DNA from: an uncultured Eubacteriales bacterium | GTDB taxonomy: Bacteria; Bacillota; Clostridia; Oscillospirales; Oscillospiraceae | NCBI GenBank assembly: GCA_900543085.1 | Contig: UQQF01000019.1 | Coordinates: 1-36,274 of the forward strand | DNA length: 36,274 nucleotides | Direction of reading: 5' to 3' | Shown: positions 15,703 through 24,634 of the stretch, piece after piece | How the letters are laid out: each line of letters begins with the position of its first letter | How positions within the stretch are numbered: position 1 is the first letter of the stretch | The notes under the pieces: model-generated | The model's database searches: none | What the model was told of the DNA's origin: nothing | Seen by the model: the letters and a program-made list of their open reading frames with translations, nothing else | Position numbers and translations under genes: made by a program

Positions 15703-18321
15703 ATGAAAGAACTGCCGAAGGTCTACGACCCGCACGAGGTCGAGAAAAAGATCTACCAAATGTGGCTCGACGGCAACTACTTCCACGCCGAGCGCGATCC
15801 CGACAAGACCCCCTTCACCATCGTCATCCCGCCCCCGAACGTGACCGGTCAGCTGCACCTGGGTCACGCGTTCGACGAGACCATCCAGGACATCCTCATC
15901 CGCTACAAGCGCATGGACGGCTACTCCACGCTCTGGCTGCCCGGCTATGACCACGCCGGCATCGCCACGCAGATAAAGGTCGAGGAGAAGCTGCGCAATG
16001 AGGGCAAGACCCGCTTCGACCTCGGCCGCGAGGGCTTCCTGGACGAAGTCTGGGCCTGGAAGAACAAGTTCGGCAACAGGATAGTCGAGCAGCTCAAGAC
16101 TCTCGGCTGCTCCTGCGACTGGGAGCGCCAGCGCTTCACCATGGACGACACCTGCGCCAAGGCCGTGCGCGAGACCTTTGTCAACATGTACGAGAAGGGT
16201 CTCATCTACAAGGGTCACCGCATCATCAACTGGTGCCCGCACTGCACCACCGCGCTCTCCGACGCCGAGGTCGAGTACGTGGAGAAGCCCGGCCACCTCT
16301 GGCACGTGCGCTATCCGCTCAGCGACGGCAGCGGCGAGCTTATCATCGCCACCACCCGTCCCGAGACCATGCTGGGCGACACCGGCGTGGCCGTCAACCC
16401 CGCCGACGAGCGTTATAAGGACATCGTGGGCAAGACCTGCATCCTGCCCCTGGTTGGCCGCGAGATACCCATCGTCGCCGACGAGTACGTCGAGATGGAC
16501 TTCGGCACCGGCTGCGTCAAGATGACGCCCTGCCACGACCCGAACGACTTTGAGGTCGCGCAGCGCCACGGCCTGGAGGAGATACTCATCCTCGACAACA
16601 ACGCCAAGATAATCAACGGCGGCAAGTACAACGGCATGGATCGCTACGAAGCCCGCAAGGCCATCGTCGAAGACCTGGAGCGCGAGGGCTACCTCGTCAA
16701 GGTCGAGGACTACAGCCACAACGTCGGCACCTGCTACCGCTGCCACAACGACGTGGAGCCGATGAGCAGCGAGCAGTGGTTCGTCAAGATGCAGCCTCTG
16801 GCCAAGGAGGCCATCCGCGTGGTTGAGGACGGCGAGGTCAAGTTCGTGCCCGAGCGCTTCACCAAGACCTACCTCAACTGGATGTACAACGTCCGCGACT
16901 GGTGCATCTCCCGCCAGCTCTGGTGGGGTCACCGCATCCCCGCGTGGTACTGCAAAGACTGCGGCCACATGACCGTCAGCCGCGAGGACGCCACCGAGTG
17001 CGAGCACTGCCACAGCAAGAACATCGAGCAGGACCCCGACGTGCTGGACACCTGGTTCAGCTCGGCGCTCTGGCCCTTCTCCACGCTGGGCTGGCCGGAC
17101 GACACCGAAGACCTGCGCTACTTCTACCCCACCGACGTGCTGGTCACCGGCTACGACATCATCTTCTTCTGGGTCGCGCGCATGATCTTCTCCGCCTGCG
17201 AGCAGACGCATAAGCCGCCCTTCCACACCGTGCTGATACACGGCCTCATCCGCGATCCGCAGGGCAAGAAGATGAGCAAGTCCGCCGGCAACGGCGTCGA
17301 CCCCATCGAGATGATAGACCGCTTCGGCGCCGACGCGCTGCGTTTCAACATCATCACCGGCAACAGCCCCGGAAACGACACCCGCTTCTATGTAGAGCGC
17401 TGCGAGGCCATGCGCAACTTTGCCAACAAGCTGTGGAACGCCTCCCGCTTCGTCATGATGAACCTCAACGTGAACGACTGCGCCCTGCCCGAGCGGCTCG
17501 AGCTGCCCGACAAGTGGGTGCTCAGCAAGTTCAACACCCTCGCCGGCGAGGTGCGCGAGAACCTGGACAAGTACGAGCTGGGCATCGCCGCACAGAAGAT
17601 CTACGACTTCATCTGGGACACCTACTGCGACTGGTACATCGAGCTGGCCAAAGCCCGCCTGAACGGCTCCGACGCCGAGGCCAGGGAGGGCGCGGAGCGC
17701 GTGCTGCTGTACGTCCTCACCGGCATACTCAAGCTGCTGCACCCGTTCATGCCCTACATCACCGAGGAGATATACCAGGCCATCCCGCACGAGTGCGAGG
17801 CGCTCATCATCGCGCCGTACCCGAAGTACGACGAGGCGCTGAGCTTCCCCGCCGAGGAGCAGAGCTTCGAGCTGGTGATGGACGCCATCCGCGCCATCCG
17901 CTCCCGCCGCGCGGACATGAACGTCCCGCCCAGCCGCAAGGCCAAGGTCATCGTCGCCACCGCCGAGAAGGACACCTTCGTCTCCGGCGCGCCGTACATC
18001 CAGCGCCTGGCCAGCGCCAGCGAGGTCGAGGTCGTCGACGCCGGATACGAGGCCGCCCCCGGCATGGTGACGGTCACCACCCACAGCGCCAGGCTGCTGA
18101 TGCCCATGGCCGAGCTGGTCGACCTGGAGGCCGAGCGCGCCAGGCTCAACAAGGAGCTGGAGAAGGCCCGCAAGCAGCTGGAAGCCCAGGAGAAGAAGCT
18201 CGCCAACGAGAGCTTTGTCTCCCGCGCGCCCGAGGCCGTGGTCAACGCCGAGCGCGAGCGCGCCGAGAAGGCAAAGGCGCTCATAGCAAACCTGGAAGGC
18301 TCGCTCAAGGAGCTTGGCTGA
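15703..18321 (+). CDS. valS: Valyl-tRNA synthetase
   Basis: 872 residues, the usual length for bacterial ValRS. The class I motifs are HLGH (residues 52-55, in [14 protein letters not shown]) and KMSKS (523-527). An editing domain lies between them ([17 protein letters not shown]), followed by an anticodon-binding domain. A C-terminal coiled coil (about 808-872, [16 protein letters not shown] onward) touches the tRNA. A CxxC pair appears at CKDCGH and CEHCHSK. The enzyme charges tRNA-Val and clears mischarged Thr. ATG at 15703 follows AAAGGAGA. Expression is under the T-box directly upstream. Confidence 0.98.
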   Translation: MKELPKVYDPHEVEKKIYQMWLDGNYFHAERDPDKTPFTIVIPPPNVTGQLHLGHAFDETIQDILIRYKRMDGYSTLWLPGYDHAGIATQIKVEEKLRNEGKTRFDLGREGFLDEVWAWKNKFGNRIVEQLKTLGCSCDWERQRFTMDDTCAKAVRETFVNMYEKGLIYKGHRIINWCPHCTTALSDAEVEYVEKPGHLWHVRYPLSDGSGELIIATTRPETMLGDTGVAVNPADERYKDIVGKTCILPLVGREIPIVADEYVEMDFGTGCVKMTPCHDPNDFEVAQRHGLEEILILDNNAKIINGGKYNGMDRYEARKAIVEDLEREGYLVKVEDYSHNVGTCYRCHNDVEPMSSEQWFVKMQPLAKEAIRVVEDGEVKFVPERFTKTYLNWMYNVRDWCISRQLWWGHRIPAWYCKDCGHMTVSREDATECEHCHSKNIEQDPDVLDTWFSSALWPFSTLGWPDDTEDLRYFYPTDVLVTGYDIIFFWVARMIFSACEQTHKPPFHTVLIHGLIRDPQGKKMSKSAGNGVDPIEMIDRFGADALRFNIITGNSPGNDTRFYVERCEAMRNFANKLWNASRFVMMNLNVNDCALPERLELPDKWVLSKFNTLAGEVRENLDKYELGIAAQKIYDFIWDTYCDWYIELAKARLNGSDAEAREGAERVLLYVLTGILKLLHPFMPYITEEIYQAIPHECEALIIAPYPKYDEALSFPAEEQSFELVMDAIRAIRSRRADMNVPPSRKAKVIVATAEKDTFVSGAPYIQRLASASEVEVVDAGYEAAPGMVTVTTHSARLLMPMAELVDLEAERARLNKELEKARKQLEAQEKKLANESFVSRAPEAVVNAERERAEKAKALIANLEGSLKELG

Positions 18322-18338
18322 GTTCCCCGAATAAGCAC

Positions 18339-18372
18339 ATCTCCCCCGGCCGCAAGACCGGGGGAGATTTTT
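18339..18372 (+). terminator. valS terminator
   Basis: An 11-bp stem ATCTCCCCCGG/CCGGGGGAGAT (18339-18349, 18358-18368) followed by T5 on the plus strand. Confidence 0.92.
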
Positions 18373-18384
18373 ATTGCATATGGC

Positions 18385-18416
18385 AAAGCGGCTCCGGTCT
18401 TGACCGGAGCCGCTTT
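18385..18416 (-). terminator. Probable terminator of the NlpC/P60 gene
   Basis: A perfect 15-bp stem AAAGCGGCTCCGGTC/GACCGGAGCCGCTTT. It is placed just after the stop of the minus-strand hydrolase. The T-run is short (TTT). Confidence 0.6.
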
Positions 18417-18422
18417 GCGCGC

Positions 18423-19316
18423 TTATACCGCTATTCTTCTCGCGCCGACGTACATCCTGGCGTAGTAGCTCTCGCTGAGGCTGTTGATGGTGACATAGCC
18501 CGCGCCGGAGCTGGCGTGGATGAACTGGCCGTCGCCTATGTAGATGCCCACGTGGCCGATGGCCTCGCTGCTGCTGGCGAAGAAGACGGCATCGCCGGGC
18601 TGCAGGTCTTCGTAGGCGACCGACACGCCGTTTTTGTATATGTCGGCGGCGGTGCGGTTGGTCTGATAGCCGAGGCTCTTGTAGACGTAGCTCACAAAGC
18701 CGGAGCAGTCAAAGCCGGTGGAGGGCGAAGAACCCGCCCAGACGTAGGAGTAACCCATATACTGCTTGGCGAAGTCCACGACCTTCTGCCCTATCTCGCT
18801 GCTGCCCGCCGTGGTTCCGGCGGAGGCGGCGGAGCCGGTGCGCTCGCCCAGCTCGACGTAATCGCTGCGTATGTAACCGGTCATGCCGCCGGCGTTTACG
18901 CGGTACCAGTTGCCCGCGACGCCGGTGACCTCCACGCTCTCGCCGTAGCTGGTCACGCGGAGTATCTGGCTGTCCGTGCCGGCGCCGGAGCGCATGCGCA
19001 CGCCCGTGCCGTTCACCCAGCCGGAGGCGGAGACGTCCATCGTGTCGGCTATGCTGAGGTAGTCGGCGGACATATAGCCCCAGGTGCCGTTGACGTACAC
19101 GCGGTACCAGCCGTCGGCGGCCTTGCTCTCGACTATCATCGGCGTCCCGGTCGAGGCGGTGAAGATTATCGAATTGTCCGTGCCCGCGCCGGAGCGCAGG
19201 TTGACTTCAGTGGTGGTCGACGCGCCGCCAATGCAGTCGGCGGCGGCCGCGGTCGCGAGGGTGCAGCAGCAGATGGCCGCTGCGGCTATGCTGCGGAGTA
19301 TCTTTCTCTTGGTCAT
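18423..19316 (-). CDS. Secreted SH3b-SH3b-NlpC/P60 cell-wall hydrolase
   Basis: 297 residues. A signal peptide (residues 1-26, with KRK and an Ala/Cys-rich core ending ATAAAA) is followed by two bacterial SH3 domains (about 35-90 and 100-156, each with VxxRSGAGTDSxI and GYxxxDYxxL). After a Ser/Ala/Gly/Thr linker comes an NlpC/P60 domain (about 175-297). The catalytic residues are C204 in FDCSGF, H255 in GHVGIYIG and H267 in FIHAS. Enzymes of this type cut D-Glu-diamino-acid or similar peptide bonds in peptidoglycan during growth or separation; the SH3 domains bind the wall. It is transcribed towards valS, downstream of a 95-residue gene. Confidence 0.93.
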   Translation of the reverse strand: MTKRKILRSIAAAAICCCTLATAAAADCIGGASTTTEVNLRSGAGTDNSIIFTASTGTPMIVESKAADGWYRVYVNGTWGYMSADYLSIADTMDVSASGWVNGTGVRMRSGAGTDSQILRVTSYGESVEVTGVAGNWYRVNAGGMTGYIRSDYVELGERTGSAASAGTTAGSSEIGQKVVDFAKQYMGYSYVWAGSSPSTGFDCSGFVSYVYKSLGYQTNRTAADIYKNGVSVAYEDLQPGDAVFFASSSEAIGHVGIYIGDGQFIHASSGAGYVTINSLSESYYARMYVGARRIAV

Positions 19317-19388
19317 TTGCGTTCTCTGTCCTTTATCCCTGGTTTATCCCTGTCGTGATACCGTAAAGCCTATCCCGGCGGCTTTACC

Positions 19389-19676
19389 TCACTTGCTGGA
19401 GAGCGCCCTGTCCAGCCACACGGACGCCACGTCCATGGCCGCGTACAGGCTGTTCTTCTCGCTCTTTTTCACCACGCGGTCGCGGCTCTTGAGGTCGGGG
19501 TCGGTGCGCTGGAGCTGCACCGTGACCTTGGTCGCCACGTCCAGATCCTCGACCTTCTTGGTCTCAAGGATCTGCATCATGATGATGTACTCGTCGGCCA
19601 TGCTGCCGAAGTAGATGATGTTGTCCTTCCTGCGGAGCGGATGCCCCTTATAAACAAGCTCCTTACTGGCTGCCAT
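19389..19676 (-). CDS. Conserved small protein of unknown function
   Basis: 95 residues. I recognise the general type as a conserved uncharacterised protein of Clostridia but know no function. It starts MAASKELVYKGHPLRRKDN, has an amphipathic core (IIYFGSMADEYIIMMQILETKK) and a basic, charged second half (LKSRDRVVKKSEKN). There is no signal peptide, membrane helix or zinc motif. Its regulation is the interesting part: the promoter has consensus boxes (TTGACA, TACAAT, 17-bp spacer), and its -10 lies inside a 13-bp inverted repeat. It may be co-transcribed with the NlpC/P60 gene 72 nt downstream. Confidence 0.75.
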   Translation of the reverse strand: MAASKELVYKGHPLRRKDNIIYFGSMADEYIIMMQILETKKVEDLDVATKVTVQLQRTDPDLKSRDRVVKKSEKNSLYAAMDVASVWLDRALSSK

Positions 19677-19695
19677 CTTGATACCTCCATCTGTG

Positions 19696-19734
19696 GTTAC
19701 AATTCGGTAACGAACAGTGTAACCGAATTGTAAC
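19696..19734. promoter_or_regulatory. Inverted-repeat operator over the 95-residue gene promoter
   Basis: GTTACAATTCGGT (19696-19708) and its exact reverse complement (19722-19734) are separated by 13 bp. The right arm contains the -10 box of the minus-strand promoter, and the left arm lies near the start site, so a bound dimer would block transcription. The regulator is unknown. Confidence 0.55.
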
Positions 19735-19755
19735 TCATGTTTTCCTTTTTGTCAA
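19727..19755 (-). promoter_or_regulatory. σA-type promoter of the 95-residue gene
   Basis: Minus strand TTGACA (19750-19755), 17-bp spacer, TACAAT (19727-19732). Confidence 0.85.
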
Positions 19756-19775
19756 CCTTTTTCGGGGAAAAGTTC

Positions 19776-19834
19776 GGGTCGGGGCGTCTGCTCCGACCCG
19801 ATTTTGCGGGATAACACTTGGTTTTGCGGGATAA
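19776..19834. repeat. Hairpin and 20-bp direct repeat behind the PBP gene
   Basis: CGGGTCGG/CCGACCCG (about 19776-19800) forms an 8-bp stem. It is followed by two copies of TTTTGCGGGATAA at 19802-19814 and 19822-19834, period 20. The hairpin may end the PBP transcript on the minus strand (CTTTT follows). The function of the direct repeat is unknown. Confidence 0.45.
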
Positions 19835-19876
19835 AACGTGGATTTTGGGAATAGAGAACTGGTTGTAAACTTTTTG

Positions 19877-22021
19877 TTACGCCGCCTCGTCCACGGGCTC
19901 GGTGGGAACTATGTCCTCGCCGTCGTCGGGCGGGAGAGTGGCGTCGGGGGTGTCGGACGCGCTGGGCGTCGGAGTCTCGGTCGGCGTCGGCGTCGGGGTC
20001 GGCGTGGTGAGGTCGCCGAAGATCTGCGTGTCGCCGCCTATGCTCGTCGGGTCGGTGAAGCTGCGGTACTCCAGGCCCTCGTGCACCTGCTTCATGATGT
20101 TGCGCCAGATCACGCAGGCGGGGTTGGACCAGGTTACGCCGTTGTCGACCGGTATGTCGTGTCCGGTCCAGACGGCGGCCACGTAGTAGGGCGTCATGCC
20201 GACGAACCAGCGGTCACGGTTGTTGCCGGAGGAGCCGGTCTTGCCGGCCACTTCCTGGGTGTAGAAGTTCGCGCTGGTGCTGGTGCCGCCGTTGGCGGAG
20301 CCGACCATCATGTCCACCACGTTCCACGCGGCGTTTTCGCGGATGGCCTGGCGCTGCTGCACGGGGTTATCCAGCACGACGTTGCCGTTGGAGTCTACCA
20401 CCTGGGAGTAGGTGCGGCTCTCGGAGAAGGTGCCGCCGTTGGCCAGGGCGCTGAAGGCCTGGGTCATCTCGCGCACAGTGACGCCGTATGTCAGCTCGCC
20501 GAGGGCGAGGGGCGAGGGCGCATAGTCCTGGTCGACCAGCGTGGTCAGGCCGAAGTTGTCCTCCAGGTAGTTGTAGCTGGTCTCAAGGCCGAGCTTGTCG
20601 AGTATCTGCATGGCCACGGTGTTCTTGGAGAGCACCAAGCCCTGGCGTATTGTTATGGGACCGAGGTATTCCGCCGGAGTGTTGCGCGGGTAGAAGCTGA
20701 TGTTGTCCATAGTGTACTCGCCGGAATCGGGGCGTCCGTCCATGACCTTGGTGTTCTGGGTTATTATGCCCAGGTCAAAGCCGGGGGCGTAGACGGACAG
20801 CGGCTTGAGCGAGCTGCCCGGGGCGCGCGTGGTGTCCGTGGCTCTGTTGAGGATGAGGTTGGCGTTCTTCTCGCCGACTCCGCCCACCATCGCCACTATG
20901 TTGCCCGTGTACTGGTCCATTATCACTATGGCGCTCTGCAGCTGCTGAGTGGTTCTCGGGTACACGTTCGGGAAGTTGTCGAGGTTCTCGTAGTAGTTCT
21001 CGGCTATCTCCTGGATACGGCTGTCGCAGCAGGTGTATATCTGATAGCCTCCGGAGTAGAGCAGCCTCGTCGCCGTCTCGTAGTTGATGCCGCGCACCTC
21101 CATGAGGTCGGCGGTCACGTCGTCGATGACGGCCTCGACGTAATAGCTGTAGATTTCGGTGGTAGCGACCTCGGAGGGGCTGCGGGTGAAGACCAGCTCC
21201 TCGTTGACGGCCTGGGTGTATTCGTCATAGGTTATATAGCCCTGCTCATACATCTCGCGCAGCACCGTCTCCTGCCGCTTCTTGTTGTTCTCCAGGCTGT
21301 AGAAGGGGCTGTAGTACGTGGGCAGGTTGACTATGCCGACGATGCTGGCGCATTCGGCCAGCGTGAGCTCGCTCGGCTCCTTGCCGAAGTAGGTCTGCGC
21401 GGCCGTGTATATGCCGTTGCAGCCCTCGCCGAAGAAGACCGCGTTGAGGTACCACTCTATGATCTCCTCTTTGTCGTACTTCTTTTCAAACTCCAGCGCC
21501 CGGAAGATCTCCACCAGCTTTCGTTGGACCGTGACCTCGTTGTCGCCGGTGAGGTTCTTGATGAGCTGCTGCGTTATGGTCGAGCCGCCGAAGCTGCTGC
21601 TGCCGAGGAAGCTGGAGAAGATTGCGCCGACGGTGCGGTACCAGTCCACGCCCTTGTGCTCATAGAAGCGCTTGTCCTCTATGGCCACCAGCGCGTGCTC
21701 CAAGTCCTCGGGGATGTCCTCGTAGTCGACCCAGATGCGGTTCTCGCCGCTGGAGAGCGTGGCCATCACATCGCCGTTGATGTCATAGACCGTGCTGGAC
21801 TCGCTCAGCGAGAAGTCGTCGAGCGAGATGTCCAGGTCATCCACCAGCGTGGTCTTGACATAGAAGGCAAAAATACACACGAACAGCAGACTCGTGGTGA
21901 GTATCACGAGCAGCGCCGTTACAACTATTTTCAAGGCCAGCGAAAGCGCGCCCACAGCGGCAGAGCCCGCCGTGCGCGCCGCCTTGACGGCCTTTTTCTT
22001 GTCCATGGAATCTTTGGGCAT
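19877..22021 (-). CDS. Class A penicillin-binding protein (PBP1a type)
   Basis: 714 residues. A short basic cytoplasmic tail precedes one transmembrane helix (about 30-54). The glycosyltransferase domain has the catalytic E115 in EDKRFYEHKGVD and the GGSTITQQLIKN motif (145-156). The transpeptidase domain has S403-x-x-K406, S465-K-N and K594-T-G-S. The C-terminal tail (about 660-714) is low-complexity Thr/Pro/Ser and acidic. The protein polymerises and cross-links peptidoglycan at the outer face of the membrane. An extended -10 (TGATATAAT on the minus strand, 22094-22102) without a clear -35 lies about 75 nt upstream. It is divergent from the BofC-like gene. Confidence 0.95.
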   Translation of the reverse strand: MPKDSMDKKKAVKAARTAGSAAVGALSLALKIVVTALLVILTTSLLFVCIFAFYVKTTLVDDLDISLDDFSLSESSTVYDINGDVMATLSSGENRIWVDYEDIPEDLEHALVAIEDKRFYEHKGVDWYRTVGAIFSSFLGSSSFGGSTITQQLIKNLTGDNEVTVQRKLVEIFRALEFEKKYDKEEIIEWYLNAVFFGEGCNGIYTAAQTYFGKEPSELTLAECASIVGIVNLPTYYSPFYSLENNKKRQETVLREMYEQGYITYDEYTQAVNEELVFTRSPSEVATTEIYSYYVEAVIDDVTADLMEVRGINYETATRLLYSGGYQIYTCCDSRIQEIAENYYENLDNFPNVYPRTTQQLQSAIVIMDQYTGNIVAMVGGVGEKNANLILNRATDTTRAPGSSLKPLSVYAPGFDLGIITQNTKVMDGRPDSGEYTMDNISFYPRNTPAEYLGPITIRQGLVLSKNTVAMQILDKLGLETSYNYLEDNFGLTTLVDQDYAPSPLALGELTYGVTVREMTQAFSALANGGTFSESRTYSQVVDSNGNVVLDNPVQQRQAIRENAAWNVVDMMVGSANGGTSTSANFYTQEVAGKTGSSGNNRDRWFVGMTPYYVAAVWTGHDIPVDNGVTWSNPACVIWRNIMKQVHEGLEYRSFTDPTSIGGDTQIFGDLTTPTPTPTPTETPTPSASDTPDATLPPDDGEDIVPTEPVDEAA

Positions 22022-22229
22022 TGCGTACCTCCGTATATCAAAGGCAAGCGTCGCAGGCTGCGCCTGCTGGCACTCAACCCATTCTATCCTGTTATTATAT
22101 CATATCATGTCAAAATAGAGTATAGAAAATGTGAAAATTTCGCTAGTCACATTACAACAATAAAAGCGGCCGGACGTTGTATCGTTTCGGCGATTGCGTG
22201 GAATAATCCATGGGAAAGGAGGTTGAAAT

Positions 22230-22571
22230 ATGAAGCTGTGGATGAAGCTGGCCGGCTGCGGGATAATGACCGTTGCGGCCGTCTGCTGCGCCTCGGCGGC
22301 GATATCCGGCATCACCGGGGACGTCAGCGCCGAGGAGGACGCCGGCGAGGGCGTGCTCGACTGGCCGCTGGCCATAGAGGACGCCGAGTTCGTGCTGCGC
22401 GAGTACGACGGCTGCGTGGCCGTGTTCGCCGCGGGGGAAAGCAAGCCCGTGACCACTACCGACATCAATGTCAGAACGCTGCGCGAGGCCGACCGCGCCC
22501 TGCTGAGCGCCGGGCTGCCGGCCGCCGATAAGGACGAAGTGCTTACATTATTGGAAGACTTAGGCTCATAA
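22230..22571 (+). CDS. Secreted or membrane-anchored BofC-C-domain-like protein
   Basis: 113 residues. The N-terminal hydrophobic stretch (about 8-27, GIMTVAAVCCASAAISGI) is a signal peptide or anchor. The rest holds VLREYDGCVAVFAAG…, TTTDINVRTLREADRALLSAG and ends VLTLLEDLGS. This pattern (a strand with AVF, then xTDIxVxTLxxADRxLL) recalls the BofC C-terminal domain found in many clostridial exported proteins. In Bacillus, BofC restrains a protease in σK signalling, but the N-terminal BofC domain is missing, so no such role can be claimed. A strong AAAGGAGG lies 7 nt before the ATG. It is divergent from the PBP gene. Confidence 0.7.
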   Translation: MKLWMKLAGCGIMTVAAVCCASAAISGITGDVSAEEDAGEGVLDWPLAIEDAEFVLREYDGCVAVFAAGESKPVTTTDINVRTLREADRALLSAGLPAADKDEVLTLLEDLGS

Positions 22572-22625
22572 ACGCGAATTATTTGAACACTTTTCGCATT
22601 TATGTCCATCACCTGAAAAAACCGA

Positions 22626-22654
22626 TTGATTTCTTCTCCGGTATGCTGTACAAT
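22626..22654 (+). promoter_or_regulatory. σA-type promoter of the DUF1292 gene
   Basis: TTGATT (22626-22631), 17-bp spacer, TACAAT (22649-22654), 43 nt before the ATG. Confidence 0.8.
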
Positions 22655-22697
22655 AGTCACGCAAGATAAAACTCCCCTCTGAGAAGGAGACAGAAAC

Positions 22698-22997
22698 ATG
22701 GACGAAGGTTACGGCAGCAACTATATCACCATCGAGGACGAGGACGGCAACGAGTTCGAGCTGGAACAAATCGCCACCCTGGCCTACAAGGATTCAGACT
22801 ACAGCCTGTTCCTCCCCGCCGACATGTCCGAGGAAGACCCGGACTACGGCTACATCATACTCCGCATCGAGGAGGAGGACAACGAGGAGGTCTACTGCTC
22901 GGTGGATGACGAAGACGAGCTGGTCGCCGTGTACGACATGTTCATGGAGCAGCTTTTCGATGAGGACGAAGATACAGACGAGACCGGGGACGAGTAA
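22698..22997 (+). CDS. DUF1292 (YrzB-type) acidic protein
   Basis: 99 residues and strongly acidic. It shows the DUF1292 pattern: ITIEDEDGNEFELEQIATLAY, then DYSLFLPAD, YIILRIEEEDNEEVYCSVDDEDELVAVYDMF. It ends in a run of Glu and Asp. The family is widespread in Firmicutes, usually beside yrrK/yrzL and alanyl-tRNA synthetase, and its function is unknown. Here it stands alone with its own promoter, followed by the putative 6S RNA. GAGAAGGAGA provides the ribosome-binding site. Confidence 0.85.
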   Translation: MDEGYGSNYITIEDEDGNEFELEQIATLAYKDSDYSLFLPADMSEEDPDYGYIILRIEEEDNEEVYCSVDDEDELVAVYDMFMEQLFDEDEDTDETGDE

Positions 22998-23023
22998 GTT
23001 CCACCGGTTGCCACATTTGTTTT

Positions 23024-23228
23024 AATCCTGCCCTGTGCGTGGATTTTCTTGAGCCCATATAAACCCACATCATTTATAAGGGATGCCATATTCCCGCGTG
23101 GATTGCAGGCCTCCCGGCTCCCCCACCGAGGTGAGTTGGAAGTTGGAAGCGTCGAAGCACGGGAGAGGCGACCCACCTGCCGGAGACGTGCAGGTTCTAT
23201 CTGGGCTCCCACGGCAACGGCGGGAGAG
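23024..23228 (+). ncRNA. ssrS: Structured RNA, probable 6S RNA
   Basis: A gene-free stretch with a long closing stem. CCTGCC (23027-23032) pairs with GGCGGG (23219-23224), CGTGG (23038-23042) with CCACG (23209-23213), and GAGCCCA (23051-23057) with TGGGCTC (23202-23208), with internal loops between. The inner part is a large open region with GCCTCCCG/CGGGAGAGGC and further hairpins. The 5' sequence CCTGCC-TGTGCGTGG and the bubble-like layout resemble 6S RNA, which binds σA RNA polymerase in stationary phase. A clear intrinsic terminator follows. The family name rests on recognition by eye; the presence of a structured transcript is better supported than its identity. Confidence 0.6.
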
Positions 23229-23263
23229 GCCGGCAGCATCCTTGCGATGCCGCCGGCTTTTTC
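23229..23263 (+). terminator. Terminator of the putative 6S RNA
   Basis: A 12-bp stem GCCGGCAGCATC/GATGCCGCCGGC with one mismatch and a CTTGC loop, followed by TTTTTCTT. Confidence 0.88.
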
Positions 23264-23403
23264 TTATGCCGTTTCAGCTCCTAAGCAGCGCAAAACGTGC
23301 CGGTCAACGCCGGCGCATTTATTTTTGCGACCATCCGGCGCAAAACCGTACTTATATATTGAAAGCGGCCGCGGCGCTTAGCTGACATAGAGGAGGCGGC
23401 TAA

Positions 23404-23961
23404 ATGGAAGATGAAGACATCATCGCCCTGTACTGGGCGCGCGACGAGCGGGCGATACGCGAGACCTCGCTCAAGTACGGCAGGCTCTGCCGGAGCATCG
23501 CGGGCAATATCCTCGCCAGCCGCGAGGACTGCGAGGAGTGCGTCAACGACACCTACCTGGCTCTGTGGCAGGCGATACCCGACGCGCGCCCGGCGCGCTT
23601 TTCGGCCTTTGTCGGCAAAGTAGCGCGCAACACCGCGCTCAAGCGCTGCGAGTACCTCTCCGCGGCCAAGCGCAGTCCCGACGCGCTGCTCGCGCTTGAC
23701 GAGCTGGGCGACTGCGTCCCTGACGGCAAAAGCCTGGAAGACGAGCTGGAGGCGAGGCGCATTGAGCGCGCAATCAGCAATTTCCTCTGGCATCAGCGCG
23801 AGGACAAGCGCGTCATCTTTGTCCGGCGCTACTGGTACTTTGACTCGATAGCGAGTCTCAGCGAGAAGACCGGCTACAGCCAGGGCAAAATCAAGAACAT
23901 GCTGTATCACATGCGCCTCAAGCTCAGGGCGCAGCTGGAAAGCGAGGGTGTAGAGCTATGA
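23404..23961 (+). CDS. ECF-like RNA polymerase sigma factor
   Basis: 185 residues. Region 2 shows the ECF pattern: DIIALYWARDERAIRETSLKYG, then ILASREDCEECVNDTYLALW and ARFSAFVGKVARNTALKR. Region 4 is short: RVIFVRRYWYFDSIASLSEKT is followed by the helix-turn-helix GYSQGKIKNMLYHMRLKLR. The linker is acidic. It should direct RNA polymerase to a small regulon. The ATG follows GAGGAGG. Its last four bases overlap the ATG of the next gene (ATGA), so the two are translationally coupled. The 140 bp upstream show no canonical σA boxes, which would fit self-activation; the recognised promoter could not be defined. Confidence 0.85.
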   Translation: MEDEDIIALYWARDERAIRETSLKYGRLCRSIAGNILASREDCEECVNDTYLALWQAIPDARPARFSAFVGKVARNTALKRCEYLSAAKRSPDALLALDELGDCVPDGKSLEDELEARRIERAISNFLWHQREDKRVIFVRRYWYFDSIASLSEKTGYSQGKIKNMLYHMRLKLRAQLESEGVEL

Positions 23962-24554
23962 ACAAAAGTCAGTTTTCCGAGCGCATCGGCAATATAGACG
24001 AGCGCCTGGTCGAGCAGGCGGAGCGCGTGCCAAACTACGCCAGGCAGGGCAGGCAGCGCCTGGTTCGGCGCATCGCCGCCGCGGCGGCCGCGCTGGCCGT
24101 CATGGTCTGCGGCGGCTTCGGTCTGGGCGCCACGGTGTTTGCCCAGGAGATAGAGGTGCCTGTTGAGGTGCCCGTCGAGCAGGAGACGATTACGTATGAG
24201 GACATGGGAGTCACGCTCATACTGCCCGACAGCTGGCGCGGCCAGTACGGCGTGGACTCCAACGGCTCTGTCTACGCCCTCGGCGCGCGCGACGAGTACA
24301 ATCCCGCCGTCCTGTTCTGGATAGACCTCTACCCGGAACAGCTCACGAAGGACGAGTTCGACAGCACGCTCGGACCCTGGAACGTGGTGCCCAGCGTCTA
24401 TCTGATGACTACGGCGGACGGCACCTACTGCCTCCACTGCGCCAGCGACGTCCAGTACGACCCCAGAGACCCCGAGGCGGCGGAGATATATGTCCGTATG
24501 TATCAGGAGATAGGCGAAATACGACTGGTGCTGGACAAAGCCATGGCCGAATAA
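23958..24554 (+). CDS. Membrane protein coupled to the sigma factor, probable anti-sigma/sensor
   Basis: 198 residues. An N-terminal cytoplasmic segment of about 35 residues precedes one transmembrane helix (about 37-60, IAAAAAALAVMVCGGFGLGATVFA). A Val/Glu/Pro repeat (EVPVEVPVEQE) is followed by an extracytoplasmic domain with MGVTLILPDSWRGQYGV and several aromatic residues. Overlap with the sigma gene (ATGA at 23958-23961) and the single-helix layout suggest it restrains or senses for that sigma factor. The start NKSQFSERIGNIDERLVEQAE resembles leader segments of clostridial anti-sigma-like proteins. There is no zinc-binding HxxxCxxC motif, so it is not a ZAS-type anti-sigma. The role is inferred. 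Confidence 0.7.
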   Translation: MNKSQFSERIGNIDERLVEQAERVPNYARQGRQRLVRRIAAAAAALAVMVCGGFGLGATVFAQEIEVPVEVPVEQETITYEDMGVTLILPDSWRGQYGVDSNGSVYALGARDEYNPAVLFWIDLYPEQLTKDEFDSTLGPWNVVPSVYLMTTADGTYCLHCASDVQYDPRDPEAAEIYVRMYQEIGEIRLVLDKAMAE

Positions 24555-24581
24555 AATTTTTGCCGAAGCGCGAAAAAACTC

Positions 24582-24610
24582 TTGCAATTCCCGCCCCGGT
24601 GTGCTATTAT
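24582..24610 (+). promoter_or_regulatory. σA-type promoter of tRNA-Pro
   Basis: TTGCAA (24582-24587), 17-bp spacer, TATTAT (24605-24610), 24 nt before the mature tRNA. Confidence 0.75.
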
Positions 24611-24634
24611 AATCGGGCACTGTGAAACGCATAT

